From Blastomyces gilchristii SLH14081 (lineage: Eukaryota; Ascomycota; Eurotiomycetes; Onygenales; Ajellomycetaceae): a DNA stretch of 64,000 nt. The stretch is from positions 810,392-874,391 of the forward strand of contig NW_003101677.1 in assembly GCF_000003855.2 (NCBI RefSeq), written 5' to 3'. Within the stretch, counting starts at the first letter, position 1, and every line of letters begins with the position of its first letter. Below, in pieces: positions 56,081 through 64,000 of this stretch. A model generated the notes under the pieces. That model had not been told where the DNA came from. It worked only from the letters and a program-made list of their open reading frames with translations, and searched no databases. Made by a program: the position numbers and the translations under genes.

Positions 56081-57196
56081 ATGTCGAATCCTAAAGTATC
56101 CAGAGCCGCCAATGACTTCCGCAGCGATACATTCAGTACACCAACTCCAGCCATGCTGCAAGCTATGATGAATGCTACATTCGGCGACGACGTATACCAA
56201 GAAGACAGTACGACGACGGAGTTCGAAAATGAAATCGCAAGATTAACCGGAATGGAGGCTGCCCTGTTCACGCTCTCCGGCACCATGGGCAATCAAATCG
56301 GGGTTCGAGTCCATCTGGAAAAACCCCCGCACTCCATTCTCTGCGATTACCGAGCGCATGTCTATGCTGAGGAGGGATCCGGCTTAGCAATCCTGTCACA
56401 GGCCATGGTGACGCCAGTCCATCCGGCAAACGGCATCTATATGACCCTTTCCGACGTGAAACGGTGGGTGACATTGGGTGACGACGTGCACACCGCACCC
56501 ACCAAAGTCATCAGTCTAGAAATTACCATTGGCGGCGTGCTTACGCCGATGGAGGAGATTAGGAAGATTTCCGAGTTCGCACGCGCCAATGGGATCAAGG
56601 TCCATTGTGACGGGGCTCGGTTGTGGAATGCCTCGGTGGCGACTGGTCACTCTCTGGCCGATTATTGCCAGTACTTTGACAGTGTTTCCATGTGTGTTTC
56701 TAAGGGGCTTGGGGCACCCATCGGTGGGGTCCTGGCCAGCACCAAGGCGAATATCAAACATGCGAGATGGCTACGGAAGCAGCAGGGCGGGGGGATTCGA
56801 CAGGCTAGTATCTTGACGGCTGCGGCGCTCGTGGCCTTGAATGAAGTCTGGCCCACGATGAAGGAAACGCACGAGAAGACTAAGAAATTGGCGAAGGATC
56901 TGGAGACGCTGGGTGTCGTGCCTCAGATTCCGGTTGATACCAATTTTTACTTTATCGATGCGGGGAAATCGAAGATTGACATGGGAGTATTGCTGGAGCA
57001 GTGTCAGAAGTTCAATGTCAAGTTGATGGATGAGCGGATTTCTATGCACCATCAAATAAGCGATGAGGCCATCGAAAATCTGAAAGCTGCCATTGCAGCA
57101 GCGGTGGAAATTACGAATACCCTGTCTCCTGATTACGTGTCTACAGCTCAAACGGGGGTTTATGCGATCACCTCGAAAATGAACGAGTACAACTGA
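56081..57196 (+). CDS. Threonine aldolase-family PLP enzyme
   Basis: A single exon of 371 codons with an ATG at 56081 in an A-rich context. The fold-type I aminotransferase-like pattern of low-specificity threonine aldolases is clear. It starts NDFRSDTFSTPTPAMLQAM, then FGDDVYQEDSTTTEFE, LFTLSGTMGNQIGVRVHL and HCDGARLWNASVATG. The PLP-binding lysine is Lys208 in SMCVSKGLGAPIGG. The usual reaction splits threonine or allo-threonine into glycine and acetaldehyde. The segment that normally reads LENT-x2-GG is here LEITIGG, so the substrate may differ somewhat, for instance beta-hydroxy amino acids other than threonine. Cytosolic location is inferred from the lack of a presequence. It converges with the M24-fold gene, 204 bp apart. 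Confidence 0.9.
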   Translation: MSNPKVSRAANDFRSDTFSTPTPAMLQAMMNATFGDDVYQEDSTTTEFENEIARLTGMEAALFTLSGTMGNQIGVRVHLEKPPHSILCDYRAHVYAEEGSGLAILSQAMVTPVHPANGIYMTLSDVKRWVTLGDDVHTAPTKVISLEITIGGVLTPMEEIRKISEFARANGIKVHCDGARLWNASVATGHSLADYCQYFDSVSMCVSKGLGAPIGGVLASTKANIKHARWLRKQQGGGIRQASILTAAALVALNEVWPTMKETHEKTKKLAKDLETLGVVPQIPVDTNFYFIDAGKSKIDMGVLLEQCQKFNVKLMDERISMHHQISDEAIENLKAAIAAAVEITNTLSPDYVSTAQTGVYAITSKMNEYN

Positions 57197-57400
57197 ATTA
57201 GAATTTGCTATAAAAGGTGACTGTATATAGAGAGACAATGTTACCGACGGCGCGCGCTGTAATTTTTGTTTGCCTAAGCAATTCTGTGAAGGATTTTCCG
57301 CATCATGGCTCGGGTTATTCTTAGGGAATCAATCTAGGGGCTCGCTATTACTACACTCAGATATTTGATAACCCCGCAGTGACTGACCTGCAACAAAATT

Positions 57401-58792
57401 CTACGCGCTCTGCGTTGGATCTCCCGAAGCAGCAGCAGGTTGATAATCGCTAAAATCATACTCAACATCATAGTCCTCCGCATCAATCTCACCGTCAGAA
57501 AGGTCAACCTCCTGAATATTTTCACCCTCGTCCTCCTCTTCAGGCGTGAAGCCGTACTCTTCCTTGCGGATCTTCTTCCACGCAGCAATGGTTTGCTTTC
57601 GAGTAAGGCAGAATGGCAACTTGGACAGCGAAACACATCCATCCTCGGTCACCTCGACAGTTTGACCAATGGAGCTGGCAGTATCGGTTGCTTTGTCCAT
57701 CAAAATGATATGGATGAAAAAGATCATCCCTGGTCTGGCTACAACGTTCTGGCCTCGGACAAACATTGGGAAATCCATCCAGGTTGGGGAGAAAGTAGCG
57801 CCCAAGCTATACCCGCAGGAGTTGAATCGTTGGTCCCGAAATCCGTTTTCGTCCGCAACCCGTGCATAGGCTTCGAATACATCACCGATTTCACGCCCCG
57901 GTTTGAGAGCCTCCATACAAGCTTTCATCTGGAGGATGGTGATTTCAAACATCCGACGGGCCAGCTTGGTGATTCCCCCAATTGGGATTGTTCTCATCAG
58001 GCAGCAATGGTAATGCTTATAAGCTGATGCAAATTCGAGGGTAAGTTGCCTGTCAATCGTATCTTTTCCAGTTGAATACCGGGTAAGAACCGACTTATTC
58101 CCAGAGACAAGAATATTTTCATTCGCCGGATCATCACCACCACCTTCATATACAGTTCCAATGAGCTCCCGCCATAAATCACCTTCATAGGCACCGGGTT
58201 TGGCCAGTTTGAGCGTTCGAACGAGGGCAAAGTCAGCAAGGTAAGCAGCTTTCCGGACCTTGCGTAGCTCAGCTTCGGATTTGACCATTCGTAGCTCCTG
58301 GTTAAGCAAATTCGAGTAGTCGACCAACGTGCAGAGGTCTTTGACTGCTTCGTCCAGCAGTTTACCGAGCCTATGCGTCAGGGAGCATGAATCTGGCTCA
58401 TAGCCAATCCGCTTTTTCGAAGAATCGTTAATGCCGAATTCTTTTAGGACTTTCGAGACTAGGGACACTGGGTTGCTAGTGACATCATCGGACCGAATGA
58501 GGATGTTCTTTTGCTCCAAAATAGACGTGTAAAGCGCTTGTCGAAGATCCGGGATTCGAGTAATCAGACGCATGCTTCCGTCAATGTGGAAATACATCGC
58601 TTGGAAGAAGACATAGCCAAAGGTGTCGTATCCGGTTAGGTAGTATAAGGATTCTTGCTTCGTGAAGAGAAAGCCGTCGAGGTTCTCTCGTTTCAAGAGC
58701 TCCACGGCCCGATTCCGCCGTTCTAGCAGCTCTGCTTCGGAGAACCAGAGTGCCTTCTTGAAGGGTTGGGCTTTCTTAAGAGCAGTGGCCAT
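57401..58792 (-). CDS. M24 (creatinase/aminopeptidase-fold) protein lacking metal ligands, DoeA-like
   Basis: One exon, 463 codons, ATG at 58792. The N-terminal creatinase-type domain (ELLERRNRAVELLKRENLDG, QESLYYLTGYDTFGY) is followed by a pita-bread catalytic domain from about residue 165 (MVKSEAELRKVRKAAYLAD). The usual five metal ligands are not preserved. The first Asp pair is replaced in LEFASAYKHYHCCLMRT (Glu and Cys at those places). The His region reads SCGYSLGATFSPTWMD, and the Glu sites read PGMIFFIHIILMD and SSIGQTVEVTEDG. This pattern recalls ectoine hydrolase DoeA and related metal-free M24 proteins, including the GYS-x-G and W/D segments. It may hydrolyse a small cyclic amidine or amide. 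The C-terminus is very acidic (EEEDEGENIQEVDLSDGE). Divergent from an amino-acid permease. Confidence 0.8.
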   Translation of the reverse strand: MATALKKAQPFKKALWFSEAELLERRNRAVELLKRENLDGFLFTKQESLYYLTGYDTFGYVFFQAMYFHIDGSMRLITRIPDLRQALYTSILEQKNILIRSDDVTSNPVSLVSKVLKEFGINDSSKKRIGYEPDSCSLTHRLGKLLDEAVKDLCTLVDYSNLLNQELRMVKSEAELRKVRKAAYLADFALVRTLKLAKPGAYEGDLWRELIGTVYEGGGDDPANENILVSGNKSVLTRYSTGKDTIDRQLTLEFASAYKHYHCCLMRTIPIGGITKLARRMFEITILQMKACMEALKPGREIGDVFEAYARVADENGFRDQRFNSCGYSLGATFSPTWMDFPMFVRGQNVVARPGMIFFIHIILMDKATDTASSIGQTVEVTEDGCVSLSKLPFCLTRKQTIAAWKKIRKEEYGFTPEEEDEGENIQEVDLSDGEIDAEDYDVEYDFSDYQPAAASGDPTQSA

Positions 58793-59677
58793 TTTCGCCT
58801 TTTGAGGGGGTGTTGGATTTGAACTAGTTAAAATTTCTATGTCTATCGCTTCGTGATATTCTCGTCTTGCAACTTGGGGTGAAGAGTCATCCCTTCCTCT
58901 TTATACAATTTTGACCTCATCCCACTTGGATTAATAATTGACGAGGGGCTTCGAATGAAACCCACACGCTTTTGAGCGCACATGATGGCAGTATTGTTCC
59001 AGCCTGGTCCAAGAGGGTTGTCCGGGGATTTCTGTTACTCAAGCGAATTAAGAGAATTGGGTCTGGAGGGCGTAAATCGCGGGCATCTCGGTCTCTCCCT
59101 CTCCCTGCATCGAGAAGAGTGGGGGGTGTCGTCTCAACCGCCGCACTAACTAGGCTAAGCTAAGATAGCGATGTGGTGTGGGGACTGTTTCTTCGGTGGC
59201 GCTTTCCCCGCATGGAGATCAAGTCGCTCTAGTGCTCAAACAACATTCCTTTTTCCCCTGCTCGTATATTCCCTGCACAGGGTTGCTGAGATGGGCGGAA
59301 ATCGCCCACCATCTACTTTGGAGACATGGTTTATCATCCTGAAAAAACGTTGATCTATCGTATGACGGGCCGACACTTTGTTTGTCAGGAGCATGACTTT
59401 CCAATGGGGATTAGTTGTTGCCGAAGTTGCGGTGCTATTCGGCGGCGACGGAGTTAACAAGAGCACACACGAGTAAAGCCAAGGTCCCCTGCTCGTAAAA
59501 TGGGATGGAATAGTTCTGACGTTTCTCCGTGGCTTCTTTTCTTTTTCCGATTTCCTATTTCCGTTCAAAAGAGCAAGGTTTGGCTCGTTTTGATATCTGT
59601 GAAACCTGCTTTCGTAGGTTGTCATTTTCAGAAACAGAGACGGCATTTTTGATTATCGCAAAAAAAGAAACGGAACA
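58793..59677. other. Divergent intergenic, M24-fold gene / amino-acid permease
   Basis: The 885-bp shared upstream region contains no open frame with coding character. It should hold the promoters of both genes. Confidence 0.45.
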
Positions 59678-62087
59678 ATGGACACCCAAACGGAGTCTAA
59701 CAACCCCTTCCGTCGGAAGAAACCCAATTCAGTCGTGGTTGACCGTGCTGCTTCTGACATCGACGAGAAACATGGCGGCGATACTTTACCTGGAGAACTC
59801 ATCTCCGCCGGATCTCAGCATCTGCACCGCAAAATTGGAGGTAAAGAGCTACAGCTCTTTGCTGTAGGAGGTGCAATTGGCACATGTATGCAATTCTTCC
59901 AGTACCCTACAAAGAGGTTGTTCATTCGAAGCTCTTGCTGCTGTGGTTTGGCTGGTGATAGTTATGCGATACTGACTTGATTGTCTCGTTTAGCTCTCTT
60001 TGTGCAGATGGGAGCTGTCCTACCCAAGGGCGGTCCTGCAGGTCTCTTGCTTGGCTTTATAGTATATGGGACAATCATCTTTTCAACTAATCAGTGCTTT
60101 GGTTCGTTCAATTCATTAATGGATTTTCCTGTCATTTTTTTGTCTACTTCCCTTTTGGTACTCGAGCCAGCTGACAGACGCGGGCCATTCTGCAGCGGAG
60201 ATGGTTACCTACATGCCTATACCATCACCCTTCGTCCGACTTTCTGGATTTTGGGTTGATGATGCCCTGAGCTTTGCTATGGGGTGGGACTACTTCTTTC
60301 TTATGGGTAGGGCATCCATCTGTCGTATTCAGGATTTTCTGCCCCATCTCTAACCAGATTTACGGGTTGTTCCCTTTGATCTCTTCACTATAGCTTTCAG
60401 TGTCCCATATGAGATTACTGCCATCAACGTTCTTCTCACGTACTGGACCGACAAAATCCCTGTGGCTGCAGTGGTGATAGTTTGCTTGGTAATTTACGCG
60501 TGCGACTTGAGCCCCTTCTCTTCCTTCCTCGCCCCTTTCTCAAGTTGTCATAACTTGCTCAATTGGATATCGAAAATACTGAGCTTTTTATGTAGGGTGC
60601 TCAATGGACTTACAGTGCGATTCTTCGCAATTTCTGAGTTCTACATGTCCATGTTCAAAATTTTCCTGATGATGTGAGTATTTCATTAAATGGGGATAAG
60701 TGTACAACTTTTAGAAATGTTGTGGCTAAATATGAGGACACTAACATACATAAACAGCGGCCTAATGATGTATACATTTATCACAATGGTCGGCGGTAAT
60801 CCACGCGGCGACGTTTACGGCTTTCGCTACTGGAAAAACCCTGTGCGTGCTTCTGTTCTTTCAATTTTCCAAAAGAATGCATCGGTTAAAACTAATTTTT
60901 CTTTGTTCAAATAGGGATCATTCGTCGAGTATCTTGTTCCTGGAGACCTTGGTCGCTTTTGTGGGCTGCTATCCTGCATGATTCAAGGCTCATTCACGTA
61001 AGGCACCTTGCCGCACTACCCCTTTTACCCCTGACTTTTCCGGTTTTTGATCTAAAATTCTCTCCTTCCAGCATGGTGGGGCCGGAATATATAGGCATGG
61101 CTGCGGGAGAGGCAGAGAATCCTCGCAAGATTCTACGAAGGGCATATTCTTCCTTTGTGTATCGCCTCATGTTCTTCTTTATCGGTGGCGCACTCTGCAT
61201 TGGACTTGTCATTCCATATGACGACCAACTTCTTGCTGACACAATTGTAGGGAAACGGGAAGGAAGCGGAACCGGAGCTGCGTAAGTTTTCTTGTCATTT
61301 TTCTTGCTCCAGGTTTCCCACTTTTCATTTCTTTCTCCAATATGCCCTCTATACGTCCTTGCTAACAAATGTAAATAGCTCCCCCTACGTTATTTCCATG
61401 GTCAAGTTCGGAATTAAGGGCGTTCCTGACCTAGTTAACGCCTTGATTATGACTTCTGTCCTCTCTTGCGGCAATAACGTCGTTTTTTCTGCTGCACGCA
61501 CTCTCCATGGGCTATCACTTGAAGGCAAGGCTCCTGCCTTCTTCTCAACGTGCAGCAAGCGTGGGCTACCGTACTATTCAGTTGTTGTACCACTTACATT
61601 CTGTCTCCTTGCCCTCCTGCAACTTAACGAATCGTCCGGGACAGTTCTCAGCTGGTTTGTTGGAATCTGCACAGCCTCGTACCTTCTCAACTACTTCGGA
61701 ACTATCATTACGTACCTACACTTTTATGCGGCACTCCGTCGTCAGGGCATTGACAGAAACACCCTCCCCTACAAAGGCCTATTTCAGCCGTACACCGCAT
61801 GGTACGCTCTATTCGGTACCACAATCATGACACTCATTTTGGGGTACAATCTCTTTATCCACGGGAATTGGGATATCACTGCATTCTTTACGAACTACAC
61901 GATGGTTGGCTTCTTTATTGTTGCCTTTGTATTCTGGAAGGTATTAAAGCGGACAGAGTATGTTTGGCCTGGCACAGCAGATATCTGTCTCGGCAATATT
62001 AAGGACGATATTGATCTGTACGAGACTCTCTACGAGCCAAAGCAAAGGGGGAAGGTCTCTGCTTATCTGAACGGCTTTTTCGAGTAA
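59678..62087 (+). CDS. YAT-family amino-acid permease
   Basis: Nine exons, 59678–59885, 59994–60101, 60196–60306, 60394–60499, 60596–60673, 60758–60842, 60915–60997, 61072–61281 and 61379–62087, sum to 1,698 nt (565 residues). Every junction keeps phase. Landmarks of the fungal AAT/YAT permeases appear in order: LQLFAVGGAIGTSLFVQMGA, CFAEMVTYMPIPSPFVRLSG, VPYEITAINVLLTYW, ITMVGGNPRGDVYGFRYW, GPEYIGMAAGEAENPRKILR and ARTLHGLSLEGKAPAFF. About 12 spans are expected, with a 60-residue cytosolic N-terminus. It is a plasma-membrane proton-coupled amino-acid carrier; the specific substrate cannot be read. The exon 4 donor (gtgcga) is the least typical. The gene is followed by an M20 carboxypeptidase in the same direction. 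Confidence 0.9.
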
Positions 62088-63260
62088 TTCAATGCTTTCC
62101 TGCATATTTTGGCGATTGGCTAGTTTGGGAATTTGAGGCTTGGGAATTTTCTTTCTTTAGCTTTTTCGAAATTTAGTTAGCAAATTGGAACTGTTGATAG
62201 CGCGATCGCTCTCTGCAGGTTAGTTTAGCATAAATCAAGAATTGTTCTCTTCTCATCTCAAACCAATTCCCAGATCACCCCTTACCTAAAAGAACCCCTT
62301 GCCCTAATAAGTTCCTAACCACTGCCTTGGACACAGGTCTGTGACAGGTCAGGCTGTACTTGGGTAGCGATCGCTAAACACAGTATAGGAAACCCAATGC
62401 CTGGAAGATCTATCAAATGTTTCCAACATCATAAAACCCCTTCGTCCGTGACAGCGCCAATGGGGAGAGGAGAGAACATATCCGAGCGGCCCAAGTTATC
62501 TTAGAAACTCCGATTTTGCGAAAGCGCTGTGAATCCTGTGGAGACGCCTCTTTTGGATATCTTCAACTTTTCCGATGACCAATGGGAACAGCTGAACTCC
62601 GTGGAGGTTACATTATCTTTTCCGCGCCCGAGGTCCGGGATGGAATTAAATAAAGTACAGCGTAAATGGGCATGGGGCATGTCAAGCATGAATTGAGGCA
62701 TTATTTTCATCAACTCGAGAGAGGAGTCCATCGTGATATCTTGGCGTGGAGTAACTAGCTAGTTAAGCGTCAGCGCTAACGCGAACTAAATACGAAAATC
62801 GGGTTCGATCCCTATCCCCACAACCTCTCAGACCAACACCAATCATTTATATTCTTGGCCCTGTATCGTATCGACATCATCCCAAACCAAACTGAGGAAT
62901 TGCCTAGCAGCGGGGACCAGGATGATCACTTGCTTGAGCCACCTAACACGGCATAATCCCAGCCCTGCAGACTGCAGACTGCAAATTGCCCGCCGTATAC
63001 GCCAAACCCCACAGGCCACAAGCCGATGAGAGTCTGAGAGATGCTGAGAACCCCCACTTCCGAAGCCCTGGACATGCTAATCCGAATGTTGCCTTAGTGT
63101 TGTCTTCATTGGCTTTCTGTTATCGCAAGCTCTAACAATAGCTCCGTCAAACTGTGTGAAAGAGCGTTGTTGCTCCTGCTGCTGGTGCTCTCGCATCCTG
63201 ATCGAAACCTCCAGAGCAGCGAGTGCAGAAAGGAAACTGAGAGGAAGGAAGAAAAATACA
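62088..63260. other. Intergenic, permease to M20 peptidase
   Basis: It contains a 76-bp tRNA-like relic at 62746–62821 and the peptidase promoter. No open frame with coding character was found. Confidence 0.45.
62746..62821 (+). other. tRNA-like relic with B-box motif
   Basis: GGTTCGATCCC near 62802–62812 fits a pol III B box. The ends GTGG and CCAC pair as an acceptor-like stem with mismatches, and GCGT/ACGC form an anticodon-like stem. The D arm looks shortened and the T stem pairs only partly. It is probably a decayed tRNA or a tRNA-derived element. Confidence 0.25.
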
Positions 63261-64000
63261 ATGCACGGGCAAAGCAATCAGGTTCAGGAAAAGGGCGTTT
63301 TCCAATCTCTGGTGGTTCGAAGTGCGCTTGTGTTTGGCCTAATATCAGCATTGCTAGCTGTTCCGCTATGGAAACCGTTAATTACTGAACGACTTAGGTT
63401 GTTTGGGTCGCCCGGACTCGACAAGTATTCCCCAAACATTGATATGGGGATATGCCAACAAGGACCAAAACTTTCGCCAAAGAACGAAAACGTGGAACAC
63501 TTTATTCGAGAAAAGGTTGAATCGCCGGAATATCATAAAGATATCATCCGCAAGCTTACAGGGATCATTCAGATCCCCTCTGAAAGCTATGACGACCTGG
63601 GCTTGATTGGCGAAGACAAACGCTGGGATGTATTCTACAAAATCGAGAGTTATATCAAAGCCAACTATCCCAACGTATTTAAGCATGTTCAGCTAGATCA
63701 TGCCAATACTCACGGGTTGATCTTGACTTGGGAAGGCAGCGTTCCAGCGTCGGAAGCTAAGCCGATTCTTATGCTTGCTCATCAGGATGTGGTGCCTGTG
63801 CTTGCGGAAACAGTGAAGGATTGGACACATCCACCTTACGGAGGATATTACGATGGCGAAATTATATGGGGTCGAGGGTCCACCGATGACAAGGGGTATC
63901 TGATTTCCATTATCGAAAGCGTGGACTTGTTGATCAAGAGCGGATTCAAGCCGAAACGAACTGTGATCCTGGCGTTTGGATGCGATGAGGAAGTCAGTGG
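63261..64000 (+). CDS. M20-family carboxypeptidase S-like, partial (runs off window)
   Basis: The open frame starts at ATG 63261 and continues past the right edge; 246 codons are visible. A signal-anchor segment (SLVVRSALVFGLISALLAVP, residues about 16–37) precedes the lumenal domain. M20 landmarks follow. LAHQDVVPV carries His174, a zinc ligand, and Asp176. GRGSTDDKG carries the bridging Asp near 209–210. The window ends in CDEEVSG, which holds the catalytic Glu (243) and the next ligand Glu (244). This matches yeast Cps1, a vacuolar Gly-X carboxypeptidase that releases amino acids from peptides. Many fungi also have secreted or vacuolar paralogues. It is downstream of and parallel to an amino-acid permease, consistent with a nutrient-scavenging role, though the link is inference. 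Confidence 0.88.
   Translation, partial: MHGQSNQVQEKGVFQSLVVRSALVFGLISALLAVPLWKPLITERLRLFGSPGLDKYSPNIDMGICQQGPKLSPKNENVEHFIREKVESPEYHKDIIRKLTGIIQIPSESYDDLGLIGEDKRWDVFYKIESYIKANYPNVFKHVQLDHANTHGLILTWEGSVPASEAKPILMLAHQDVVPVLAETVKDWTHPPYGGYYDGEIIWGRGSTDDKGYLISIIESVDLLIKSGFKPKRTVILAFGCDEEVS

Noticed and set aside
1..64000. CRISPR arrays, bacterial operons, prophage
   Set aside because: The intron-rich genes and fungal families show this is nuclear fungal DNA, and no regularly spaced direct repeats were seen.

Overview
The window reads as nuclear DNA of a filamentous ascomycete (Pezizomycotina). Coding regions are broken by short GT–AG introns, mostly 50–150 bp, and are separated by AT-richer intergenic stretches. 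The gene families are fungal: a DUF3433 membrane protein, a copper-fist factor, the SIN protein Cdc14, the tRNA modifier Rit1, and YAT and NCS1 permeases. An Eurotiomycete, perhaps of Onygenales, is my best guess from protein character and the recurring intergenic CGGAGTA words; the species cannot be fixed from the sequence. Gene models were built by hand from reading frame, splice sites and phase. Where exon lengths are given they sum to a whole number of codons.

Layout. 0.5–3.5 kb: two Nudix hydrolase genes, tail to tail. 4.6–8.9 kb: a 1,422-residue DUF3433 membrane protein. 10.0–10.9 kb: a small HAD phosphatase. 10.9–17.5 kb: mostly non-coding, with one F-box gene at 14.0–15.4 kb and an orphan exon-like fragment. 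17.5–20.1 kb: the initiator-tRNA modifying enzyme Rit1, followed by a broken BTB gene. 20.5–23.5 kb: a single-exon gene for a domesticated reverse transcriptase of the RVT family, the most remarkable gene here. 25.6–27.7 kb: an NCS1 nucleobase permease. 29.1–33.7 kb: the ribosome-assembly factor Urb2, divergent from a three-exon MIC10 gene at 34.0–34.7 kb. 36.0–37.9 kb: a Mac1/Cuf1-like copper-fist regulator, divergent from the SAM35 gene at 38.9–39.9 kb. 40.2–41.6 kb: a SAM-dependent methyltransferase. 42.7–43.7 kb: cdc14. 43.7–48.6 kb: an almost 5-kb stretch with no gene I can support. 48.6–51.2 kb: an eight-exon MFS sugar/polyol transporter. About 52.35–52.54 kb: a strongly structured element with A- and B-box motifs and a T-run terminator, probably a pol III non-coding RNA. 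54.0–55.4 kb: GGPP synthase. 56.1–58.8 kb: a threonine-aldolase-type enzyme convergent with an M24-fold protein that has lost its metal ligands. 59.7–62.1 kb: a nine-exon amino-acid permease. 63.3 kb to the end: the 5' part of an M20 carboxypeptidase.

The genes do not form one pathway or a biosynthetic cluster. Some local groupings are suggestive. MIC10 and SAM35 lie 4 kb apart, and their complexes cooperate at mitochondrial membranes. The M20 carboxypeptidase and amino-acid permease are neighbours that could both serve nitrogen scavenging. The items most worth follow-up are the RVT gene, the putative pol III RNA and the metal-free M24 protein.
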